Notes under the pieces: generated by a model
Seen by the model: only the letters and a program-made list of their open reading frames with translations
The model's database searches: none
Told to the model about the DNA's origin: nothing
Position numbers and translations under genes: made by a program
In this document: positions 54,894 to 62,016 of the stretch, piece by piece
Position numbering within the stretch: position 1 is the stretch's first letter
How the letters are laid out: each line of letters opens with the position of its first letter
Source of the DNA: Membranihabitans maritimus
Lineage (GTDB): Bacteria > Bacteroidota > Bacteroidia > Chitinophagales > Saprospiraceae
DNA length: 64,000 nucleotides
Direction: 5' to 3'
Assembly: GCF_021729145.1 (NCBI RefSeq)
Contig: NZ_JAJSLW010000008.1
Coordinates: 186,001-250,000, forward strand

Positions 54894-55401
54894 ATTTGAT
54901 TTTCAACGTATTAAAAATTTGAACAGCAACAAATTTATTAAGTTTCTTATTTATATCAAATAATTTGTATTAACGACCTGAAATTTTATTCTTTTAACTC
55001 TAAATTGAATACAGGTTGAGGTAGTGTTAGATCGAAATGTTCGCTATGTTATAGTAATCATGCTCACCTGTGGCCTGTTGTTGGCATGCATCTGAAAAAA
55101 GAATTGTATCTGGCCAAATCCATCGTACTTTCTCTATCTATACCCGCTTTTTACCTACACTGAGTAGCTACCGAAAGTACGTGCGCGCGATACCCTCTGA
55201 AAATGTTCCAATGGGACAAACCAAAGGTGAAAACATATAGGTACGCAACAAGAGATAAATTGGGTAATATTTAATCAGAACTAGACGGTTAAATAAATAA
55301 TGTGTGCCAAGGTTAGACTTGCAGCAGGAAGGCTTTCGTGGTTTTTAATCTATAGTACAATAGTGACTTTAATTTAGTTAGATTGGAAATACAATTTAAA
55401 T
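54894..55401. other. 508-base gap without a gene
   Basis: No supported frame. The left part holds the FKBP gene's promoter region on the minus strand. The right part precedes the dyad-bearing promoter of the 178-aa gene. No RNA gene or strong repeat was seen. Confidence 0.5.
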
Positions 55402-55448
55402 TTCACCCGGAAGGGTGGAAAAAGGCCATTTAAAGTTAGGTTAATTTG
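55402..55448 (+). promoter_or_regulatory. Dyad operator plus -7 element, site A
   Basis: Inverted heptads TTCACCC and GGGTGGA around GGAA (55402-55419), then 21 bases, then TTAATTTG (55441-55448), close to the Bacteroidota -7 consensus TAnnTTTG (five of six informative bases). The ATG of the 178-aa gene is 18 bases after the -7 element. It is one of four such arrangements between 55402 and 60649. Confidence 0.6.
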
Positions 55449-55466
55449 TCAATTAACGATTAGGAA

Positions 55467-56003
55467 ATGAATTATATCTATTATTCTTTATTAATGGTTT
55501 TACCATTTTTTATACCCATAGAGCTCCCGGAATATATAAAAATAGGAAACGAAAGAACGGTTGAGATAGGTGGAGATCTTGCCAATGGAAGGCAGATGAA
55601 TGATTTATCCTGGGCATGGAATTCTAGTAATGCCTGTTTTCCTGCCATCCGACAAGAAAAGTTTTCTGGAAATCATGTATTGTATTATACGGACTTACCA
55701 AGTTATTCGGAAATGGAAATAACACTTATCCCTAATGATAGGACATCAAATATGAGCCTATATGCCTATGAAGTAGGTAAGGTGACACCACAAAATACGG
55801 TTCCAAGCCTTACACAATGCATTCGTTGTGAATCTGATTTTAAGTGGGAATTTAAAAGGCGCGGCAAAACTCAGGACCATACGAGAAAGGTGCGAAACAT
55901 TGTGGCGCTTAAAAACCCCTACCAGGTAGTGATTGGTGTAGCAGGAGCAGAAAAGCTGACAAATGGTGGGTACAAATTAAAAATAGAGATTAAAAAAAGG
56001 TGA
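55467..56003 (+). CDS. Exported protein of unknown function (178 aa)
   Basis: A short hydrophobic N-terminus (YIYYSLLMVLPFFIPIELP) acts as a probable export signal. The rest reads as a small beta-rich domain (MEITLIPNDRTSNMSLYAYE, NPYQVVIGVAGAEKL, GGYKLKIEIKKR), loosely like a pre-peptidase C-terminal or jelly-roll fold. Cysteines 119 and 122 (CIRC) could form a disulphide. No family recognised. Its promoter has dyad site A, which links it to the two-component system gene cluster downstream. Confidence 0.7.
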   Translation: MNYIYYSLLMVLPFFIPIELPEYIKIGNERTVEIGGDLANGRQMNDLSWAWNSSNACFPAIRQEKFSGNHVLYYTDLPSYSEMEITLIPNDRTSNMSLYAYEVGKVTPQNTVPSLTQCIRCESDFKWEFKRRGKTQDHTRKVRNIVALKNPYQVVIGVAGAEKLTNGGYKLKIEIKKR

Positions 56004-56358
56004 TTCCTAATTTGTTGGAATTTCACGGATACAATGGTTGCTACCTAAGTTCGAATGTAGGGTTTTGATCACTGGTGAATCAGTTGGTTTGAATATAAAG
56101 GGTGAATGCAAATCCCCTTGCGGATGAAGATCGCTGTTTTCAAGTGGAAAATCAGTACAGCTTAATAGCTTCGGTCACAGCGTTAAGTCTTTAGTGACAC
56201 CCTTTTCTTTATATCGAATAGCTTCAGGAAGACGCCATGGATAATGGGCTTTCACTATACATGAAATTATAACTCTTGGTCTAATACCGGTGTAATGGAA
56301 TCGTCCCTGCGTTTCATAGACATTGATATCTAACTTTTTGGTTGTACTCGCAGGTATC
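56004..56358. other. 355-base convergent gap without a gene
   Basis: This separates the 3' ends of the rightward 178-aa gene and the leftward papain-like gene. No supported frame. It contains isolated half-sites of the local dyad (GGGTGAA at 56100-56106) but no full palindrome and no downstream gene to serve. No terminator hairpin with a T-run was identified. Confidence 0.5.
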
Positions 56359-57117
56359 CTATTTTCTGGCGATACACATAAATATTAATTGGGGGGAAAG
56401 GGTAGGGAATTCGGATAGAATGAAAAAATTAAAAGGATTGGGAAGTAGTATTGACTCCAGATGATTTGGTACAAATCCACTACCATTATTATGCCCGGCT
56501 TGTTCTGCCGCCCACTCAATTATTCCTGAGCAGGTAAAGCTACTATTAGTACCTTTTTGGGATTTGGGAGATAACACGCGATCAAAATTTTGATAATGGA
56601 AGTCTAATGGCTTGTAATGAGCTGCTGAAAGTGATTGCATAGCACTGAGCATAGAAAATGCTAAACTATCAGGGATACGTACGGAGTTGAAACTTTTAAC
56701 CCGAGTGCTGGAATTAATTCGGGAATTGTATGCAAAAGTGGCCGGATTGTGTTGGGATTGTAATCCGCTTATGTTAGTTATTCTGATTGAATCTCTATGG
56801 TTAGCGGAAAGGTATATGCCTCTCCCGTATCCAGGGTGGACTTCGTATACAGAATCGTTAATAGCCAGGGCGATGTGGTCGTAACCAGGCACTTCATCAT
56901 TGACAAAAGGCAAGTAAGAAGATTCATTATTGTCAATTACTTCTCTAAACAGAATGGCGGAATGGTGAACATTACCATGTAAGTTTTCCTGAAGGAAGTC
57001 TAATTCACTTAAGGAGTGGATTTTTAATGCAGAGAAAAAGACTGTCAACTGAATGAGGTATATCCCGACCATAAAAAAAAGGCCTTGTATTAAAAAATGT
57101 ATATAAGGCCTTTTCAT
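56359..57117 (-). CDS. Putative permuted papain-fold (NlpC/P60- or YiiX-like) protein
   Basis: I start at the ATG at 57117 (252 aa); starting at 57159 would overlap the preceding gene, and an ATG at 57072 (codon 16) is a third option. The N-terminus is hydrophobic (membrane anchor or signal). A His in the motif GYDHIALAINDSVYEVHPGY and a later Cys in SSFTCSGIIEWAAEQAG occur in the order His then Cys, as in circularly permuted NlpC/P60 proteins of the YiiX/LRAT type. These hydrolyse amide or ester bonds in peptidoglycan or lipids; the true substrate is unknown. Codons 2-15 coincide with a terminator-shaped hairpin, so expression from the upstream promoter should be reduced. Confidence 0.6.
   Translation of the reverse strand: MKRPYIHFLIQGLFFMVGIYLIQLTVFFSALKIHSLSELDFLQENLHGNVHHSAILFREVIDNNESSYLPFVNDEVPGYDHIALAINDSVYEVHPGYGRGIYLSANHRDSIRITNISGLQSQHNPATFAYNSRINSSTRVKSFNSVRIPDSLAFSMLSAMQSLSAAHYKPLDFHYQNFDRVLSPKSQKGTNSSFTCSGIIEWAAEQAGHNNGSGFVPNHLESILLPNPFNFFILSEFPTLSPQLIFMCIARK
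57073..57114 (-). terminator. Intrinsic terminator after the 167-aa gene, overlapping the next gene's start
   Basis: On the minus strand AAAAGGCCTTATAT and ATACAAGGCCTTTT form a 14-base stem with one mismatch around ACATTTTTTA, ending in eight T. It lies 20 bases after the stop of the leftward gene 57134-57637. It occupies codons 2-15 of the next gene if that starts at 57117. Confidence 0.7.
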
Positions 57118-57133
57118 TTGTATTTGAACTTTA

Positions 57134-57637
57134 TTATGGATATAAATATTCAGCCGCATCTGTCACGATGTCGGTACTGGGATCTGAACCAGGTCCACAG
57201 CAAATACCTGTACATCTAAGGAATTCCCCGTTGATGATAACGGCAGCACAAGGCTGGGAACTGCAATCGGATGAACTTCTACATACAACCATTACTCCTG
57301 GGTATTTGGGCTTTTTCTTTTTCTTTTTTGCCTCAGCAGTGTATTCTTTATAGGTGCTTCCAAATAACTTAAATTGAGCTTCTTTGTTTTTGCTGATAAA
57401 AGATTTAAGATCTTTTTGAGTCCCGCTCTTTTCATGCAGGATCACAAAAGCAATGTTTTCAATATCATAAAAGCTCCATCCTTTAGCGGGATATACTGTA
57501 TTTCCTTTTTTTATGCCCCATTCTCCGATACTTCCTTCACAGCCCTTTACCGCTTTTAATTTGGTTACTTGCTGGCAATAACCCGTCATTCCAATGAATA
57601 ATAATATTACTGGTAATAAAACTTGATACAATTTCAT
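57134..57637 (-). CDS. Secreted Cys-rich protein of unknown function (167 aa)
   Basis: Signal peptide MKLYQVLLPVILLFIGMTGY, cleaved near CQQ. The mature part has a lysine run (EAKKKKKKPKYPG, codons AAA/AAG) and a C-terminal Cys-rich segment (VVCRSSSDCSSQPCAAVI, LRCTGICCGPGSD) with eight cysteines, suggesting disulphide bonding or metal binding. The GCA AAA AAG codons contain A AAA AAG, a classical slippery heptamer, but no functional frameshift product was found. No family recognised. Its promoter carries dyad site B, and it is the first gene of the leftward pair ending with the papain-like gene. Confidence 0.75.
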   Translation of the reverse strand: MKLYQVLLPVILLFIGMTGYCQQVTKLKAVKGCEGSIGEWGIKKGNTVYPAKGWSFYDIENIAFVILHEKSGTQKDLKSFISKNKEAQFKLFGSTYKEYTAEAKKKKKKPKYPGVMVVCRSSSDCSSQPCAAVIINGEFLRCTGICCGPGSDPSTDIVTDAAEYLYP

Positions 57638-57668
57638 TTTTCTCTGATTAAAATTTGAATAATAGCTG

Positions 57669-57715
57669 TGAAGTTACAGTCAGATTCTACATGCATTTTC
57701 ACCCAAAAAGGTGAT
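57669..57715 (-). promoter_or_regulatory. Dyad operator plus -7 element, site B
   Basis: TTCACCC AAAA AGGTGAT on the plus strand (57698-57715); read leftward, the promoter-proximal half is a perfect GGGTGAA. After 21 bases follows TAACTTCA (57676-57669), a partial match to TAnnTTTG. The start codon of the 167-aa gene at 57637 is 31 bases further. Confidence 0.55.
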
Positions 57716-57833
57716 TTTAAAAAAGGGGATGCGAAAGGTCAATGGAATAGCAATTTTTTTGAAAGGAATGAAAGGTCTGAGAAGATGTGCTATTAGCGAA
57801 CAAAATAGGTTGCGATGATTGAAGAAATAAGTA

Positions 57834-58451
57834 TTAGTTGTTCATTAATTCCCGTATGCGAACTATCGTTCCTGAACGCGAATGAGTTTCCAGTTTTTCA
57901 TATAAATTTTTCACATGGGATTTTATAGTGTTAATACTTACATAGTGCTTAGTTGCCATTTGTTTATTCGTTTTCCCTTCAAAAATATCCTCGAGGATAT
58001 CAAACTCTTTTGAAGTGATTTTGAGGAAAATCTGGTCATTTATTGTTCTTAAGCAAAGATTCTGGGGACGTTGGTTTTGGCCGTGGTTGTACAGGGCTAT
58101 TTCAATGGAACAAAACAAATCGTCTTCTTCAAATGGCTTGAGAATATATCCCATTGGACGTGTCACTTTGGCTTGATTTACTATGTTTTTACCAGAATAT
58201 GATGTCAAATACAAGAAAGGTATTCCATAATGGGAATTGATGGTATTAGCGATGTCAAAACCGTCCATATTATTCCCCAGGTTAATATCGAGTAATGCCA
58301 GGTCAAAATCATGGTTTTTTAGGGCGTTCAATGCCTCTGTCTTGGTTTTTGCAATTGTAGATACTTTGTAGTCTACATTGGTTAGATATTCTTCAATATC
58401 AGTGGCTATTAAAGGTTCATCTTCTACTACTAAAACATTTATTCGAGACAT
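57834..58451 (-). CDS. Response regulator, REC plus LuxR-type HTH
   Basis: 205 aa. The receiver domain (about 5-120) has the acidic pair in VVEDEPL, the phospho-acceptor D55 in LALLDINLG, the Thr/Ser region FLYLTSYSG and lysine in YILKPFEEDD. The C-terminal HTH (about 140-200) is of the LuxR/NarL type: LKITSKEFDILEDIFEGKTN, KQMATKHYVSINTIKSHVKN. It overlaps the kinase gene by one base (shared A of stop and start), so the two are translationally coupled and certainly cognate. It is the best candidate for the protein that binds the four TTCACCC-N4-GGGTGAA dyads in the surrounding promoters. Confidence 0.93.
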   Translation of the reverse strand: MSRINVLVVEDEPLIATDIEEYLTNVDYKVSTIAKTKTEALNALKNHDFDLALLDINLGNNMDGFDIANTINSHYGIPFLYLTSYSGKNIVNQAKVTRPMGYILKPFEEDDLFCSIEIALYNHGQNQRPQNLCLRTINDQIFLKITSKEFDILEDIFEGKTNKQMATKHYVSINTIKSHVKNLYEKLETHSRSGTIVRIRELMNN

Positions 58452-60469
58452 TATTCAAAGATTTTAGGATTAGGGATATCAATGGTTATTTCTGTGCCTG
58501 AGGCTGAGCTATTAATTTTCACACAGGCATTTAGTTTATCAGAAAGTGAGTAAATCAGACGAAACCCGAGACTTTGTGCGGTTTTAGCGTCGAAATCCGG
58601 GGGTAATCCTTTTCCGGTATCCATTACATTCATTATGAGGTGACCGTTATCGTTCTCCATTTTAATTGTGATCGTACCTTTATCCTGGTCTTTAAATGCA
58701 TATTTCAGAGCATTGGTAATAATTTCATTAAGGATCAGGCCAATGGGAATAAGTGTATCTACGTCCAATTTTATCGGTGCCACCATTGTGTCAATAGTAA
58801 TGATTTTATCATCTGAAGAGTAATTTTTTACCAGGCTATTACTTAATTTCGTCACATATTCGTGGAGATCTACACCTATTAAGTCCTCATCCTGATAGAG
58901 GTTTTGATGGATTAATGCCATTGATTTGATGCGATTTCGCCCTACTTGAATTGCCTCTTTTGCTTTTGGGTTGTCAATCTTTCTGCTTTGGAGACTCAAT
59001 AATGAAGAAATAATTTGTAAATTATTCTTTACGCGGTGGTGTATTTCTTTAAGAAGTATTTCTTTTTCATCAAGAGACCGGGTTATTTGCTCATTTTTAA
59101 AAGATAGCGTTTTATTGGCTTTTTTTCGCAATTGGAATAGATAATATAACAAAAATGCTATGATAGATATAGCAACCATCCCGGCAATTAATACTCGCTT
59201 TACTCTTTGGTATTCTTGTTCTTGAATGTCAGATTCTAGTTTGATAAGGTACTGTTCCCTGTCAAAATTATATTGCATCTCTAGCTGAGTGAGCTGTTTG
59301 ATGTTTTCGGCATTGAAAATAGAATCTTTCAGCGAAACGTGGTTCTCATAAAAGTAGAGAGCTTTTTGGTAATTACCCAGTGATTTATTGGCTTGATACA
59401 AACAAAAACAGGTCTGGGAATACATATCAAGTGCGTCGTTTAGTTTTTGTACCCCGGATAGGGCCGTTTCACAATCTTCTTTCGCTTTTTGAAATTCCTG
59501 CATGGTAAGAAAAAGTTCTCCTCTTCGCAGTGTGGCTTCTACCTGGCCTTTAAAGTAATTTCCCTGTTTGTACAATTGTTGGGCAATTTCGTACTGTTCG
59601 ATTGCCTTGTTATATTGGTTTTTCCGGTTGTAAATTATGCCCAGATTTAATTCGGCCGAAGCAATATACCTGGGAGGGAGTTGTGCATTTTGTTTTAATT
59701 CCTTGCTTTGGGAGATAGATTCAAATGCTTCGTCCAATTTTCCAAGGTCTATTTGTAGGTCCCCAATATTGCCCAGAATAATTCCGGCATTACCTTTTTC
59801 CCCCATTTCAAGTAGGGTGGAATAGGCTTTTGAATAATATTGTACAGCTAACTCCTCTTCTCCCATATCATTGTACAAATTTCCAATTCCATTGTTGATA
59901 GTACTCATTTGCCCATCTCGTTTGAATAACTCCATTGAGGAAAGTGATACAGTATCAATGTCTTCAAGGATTTTTAAACCGCTAAGAAGCTTTTCCAATG
60001 CTTCTGACATAAGTCCTTTCTGTTTAAAGATATGGCTGGCAGATGATTGTATATGCGCTTTTAAAAATGGAAAATTATCAATATTAGGAAAATTTAACGC
60101 CATGTTGTAGCGAGCCTCAGCGCTATCCATCATAGAGGCGTACATAAAATAGTTACCATAGCTATAGTTTGTTTCGGCCAACAAATGTTCGTCATTGATT
60201 TTAGCAGATAAATTATATGCTCTGTCAATAAGTATTTTTGCGGACGGATGGTACCTATAAGTTCTTCCGGCATAAGATAACAGTTGCCGAACTTTTGAAG
60301 AGTCATTGTCCAGTGTATCTATTGACTTCAATGAAGAATAGATCATACTATCCGTATGGGCTTCCTGGGCTTGGGTTGCTCCCAGACATAGACAACTAAT
60401 AGTGCAAACGGTGAATATATTGTTACGCAATCCTGAAAGAAATAGTGCTATTTTGATCCCACAATTCAA
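58451..60469 (-). CDS. TPR sensor histidine kinase (HisKA_2 type)
   Basis: 672 aa. A signal or first membrane segment (about 10-33) is followed by a periplasmic TPR array (about 40-390; [56 protein letters not shown]), a membrane span (about 424-448, [20 protein letters not shown]) and the kinase core. The H-box is [20 protein letters not shown] with H477 as likely phospho-acceptor, as in the HisKA_2 group, and the HATPase has [15 protein letters not shown] and [11 protein letters not shown]. The ligand of the TPR sensor is unknown. The gene has dyad site C in its own promoter, suggesting autoregulation. Confidence 0.94.
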   Translation of the reverse strand: MNCGIKIALFLSGLRNNIFTVCTISCLCLGATQAQEAHTDSMIYSSLKSIDTLDNDSSKVRQLLSYAGRTYRYHPSAKILIDRAYNLSAKINDEHLLAETNYSYGNYFMYASMMDSAEARYNMALNFPNIDNFPFLKAHIQSSASHIFKQKGLMSEALEKLLSGLKILEDIDTVSLSSMELFKRDGQMSTINNGIGNLYNDMGEEELAVQYYSKAYSTLLEMGEKGNAGIILGNIGDLQIDLGKLDEAFESISQSKELKQNAQLPPRYIASAELNLGIIYNRKNQYNKAIEQYEIAQQLYKQGNYFKGQVEATLRRGELFLTMQEFQKAKEDCETALSGVQKLNDALDMYSQTCFCLYQANKSLGNYQKALYFYENHVSLKDSIFNAENIKQLTQLEMQYNFDREQYLIKLESDIQEQEYQRVKRVLIAGMVAISIIAFLLYYLFQLRKKANKTLSFKNEQITRSLDEKEILLKEIHHRVKNNLQIISSLLSLQSRKIDNPKAKEAIQVGRNRIKSMALIHQNLYQDEDLIGVDLHEYVTKLSNSLVKNYSSDDKIITIDTMVAPIKLDVDTLIPIGLILNEIITNALKYAFKDQDKGTITIKMENDNGHLIMNVMDTGKGLPPDFDAKTAQSLGFRLIYSLSDKLNACVKINSSASGTEITIDIPNPKIFE

Positions 60470-60498
60470 TGAGTAATTTTTTCGGCGCCATTAAATTT

Positions 60499-60545
60499 AC
60501 AATATATAATTCTTTTATTCTCTGTCTTTCACCCAAAAGGGTGAA
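60499..60545 (-). promoter_or_regulatory. Dyad operator plus -7 element, site C
   Basis: A perfect palindrome TTCACCC-AAAA-GGGTGAA at 60528-60545. Read leftward, 21 bases later comes TATATTGT (60506-60499), a partial match to TAnnTTTG, 29 bases before the kinase start at 60469. The same palindrome could also influence the divergent gene at 60684. Confidence 0.6.
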
Positions 60546-60602
60546 TTATGGATTGGTATAAGCTATTGGTTTTTTAGAAGTTCAAGTCATGGTTTTTCAA
60601 AT

Positions 60603-60649
60603 TCTACCTTTTGGGGTGATAAAATGTCTTTTGAGTGGGAATAGCTTTG
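60603..60649 (+). promoter_or_regulatory. Dyad operator plus -7 element, site D (degenerate)
   Basis: TCTACCT TTTG GGGTGAT at 60603-60620: the promoter-proximal half matches GGGTGAA at six of seven bases, the distal half is weak. After 21 bases comes TAGCTTTG (60642-60649), a perfect TAnnTTTG. The ATG at 60684 is 34 bases further. Confidence 0.5.
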
Positions 60650-60683
60650 TCTCAATTCCTTAATAAACTAAATTAAAAATACT

Positions 60684-61493
60684 ATGAAAATCAAAATGGG
60701 TCTTGTGCTGATCTTATTTGTAAGTTATTCTCAGTTTTGTTTTTCTCAAAGTGGAGAATGGACATATTACAATAGCACCTATTATAAAGGATACCATAAA
60801 ACGTATCAAAAAGGGGATCATAAACCATCACATTCATGGAAATGGAGTTCGTGGAAAACAAGTTGCTGCACTCAATTTTATTATTACACAAAAAATGGAA
60901 AAATAGAAGACAAAATATTATGTGGGGATGTCAGGGATTTCTATTCAGAATTGAAAAAATGGAAGGACTTAAAATACGGGTATCGACAGGGTTGGAAAAA
61001 TATTCAAAAAGTGGTACATCAGTGTAAGGATAACCACCATGGGAATGAAAAATATGCTTCCGGAGGAAATAGAAAATACCAGTTTCAGCATAAAAATGAC
61101 TATTCAAAAGATAAAAGCAACAATAAGACCTATGGAAAAGGTAGGAGTGATAATAAAGATGGATATAATAATAAAGCTTGGTATAAATATTATGGGAAAG
61201 GTAATGTGATATTTACCAAAGAGTATAATTATGAGGGAAGTTACAAAGCAAAGCCAAACGGTAGTTTTGATTATAGAAGACTGGGATTTTATCCGCAGTC
61301 AATTATAGTTAGTCGTTCTGGAAGATACGTTGTGGTAAATTACAGGGACCAATATCGCCGGGAAAAAAGTTTCGTTGTGAAAAACGATATTCCTGATTTG
61401 AAATCTTATATGACAAAAAACCTCAAACTGGGATCAGAATATAAATATGAGCCTTACAAGGCGATTACAAAAGTGACTGTTATGCAAAACTAG
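60684..61493 (+). CDS. Secreted Tyr/Lys/Gly/Asn-rich protein of unknown function (269 aa)
   Basis: Signal peptide (KMGLVLILFVSYSQFCFSQ). The mature part starts with an aromatic, basic region (WTYYNSTYYKGYHKTYQKGD, SWKWSSWKTSCCTQFYYY), continues with a low-complexity linker rich in Lys, Asn, Asp, Gly and Tyr (about 115-165), and ends in a beta-rich segment (IIVSRSGRYVVVNYRDQYRR, SFVVKNDIPDLKSYMTKNLK). Basic, aromatic-rich secreted proteins can bind polysaccharide or DNA, but no family is recognised. It is divergent from the sensor-kinase gene and its promoter carries dyad site D with the best -7 element of the four. Confidence 0.75.
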   Translation: MKIKMGLVLILFVSYSQFCFSQSGEWTYYNSTYYKGYHKTYQKGDHKPSHSWKWSSWKTSCCTQFYYYTKNGKIEDKILCGDVRDFYSELKKWKDLKYGYRQGWKNIQKVVHQCKDNHHGNEKYASGGNRKYQFQHKNDYSKDKSNNKTYGKGRSDNKDGYNNKAWYKYYGKGNVIFTKEYNYEGSYKAKPNGSFDYRRLGFYPQSIIVSRSGRYVVVNYRDQYRREKSFVVKNDIPDLKSYMTKNLKLGSEYKYEPYKAITKVTVMQN

Positions 61494-62016
61494 ATCGGTA
61501 TTAGCATATTGAAATGATTCTATTACAGGAAGTATAATTATTATCACATATTACATGTAAGACCTATAAATATTGGCTACGATTGATGGGAAGTAATTCA
61601 CTTTCCATCAACTTTGGAAGAATTTGTCGACTGACGATCCCAAAGATTTTCAAATTTGAGGATAAATGAAAGTTATGACACAGCGCATCCGGTAGCTATT
61701 GTTCCATTTGGAAACACTTTCTGACGGCACAAAATGCTATTATCCAAAAAAAAAGGGGATGATTAAATGGTAACCAACTGCTTGATGTCCTGTAGTCAAT
61801 ATTTTACCATTCTGTATTTCATGCGGGCATTATGGTCTTTTCGCTGGTAAGGGCACCGTAGCGGTTACCTTCGACCTTTGGTGTAAAGAAGGTTGAATGC
61901 CTTTGTGAAAAACTGGGTGTATTTTTGAATTAAATTTAAACTCAATCTTCTGGTATTTTTTGGTAGGTTATGGTATTTTAGTCGATACTTTTTTAAACTA
62001 TCTACATAACCAAAGA
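61494..62016. other. 523-base gap without a gene
   Basis: Stop codons occur in all frames; a few short protein-like snatches exist but nothing recognisable. The stretch contains the 3' end of the secreted-protein gene and the promoter of the phospholipase gene. No dyad with the local consensus and no RNA gene was seen. Confidence 0.5.

Noticed and set aside
56041-56090. GTTCGAAT-like string suggesting a tRNA T-loop
   Set aside because: No cloverleaf can be built around it and no anticodon or acceptor stem was found.
56100-56202. Further copies of the local dyad (GGGTGAA at 56100-56106, ACACCC at 56197-56202)
   Set aside because: Only isolated half-sites about 90 bases apart, lying between convergent gene ends with no promoter to serve.
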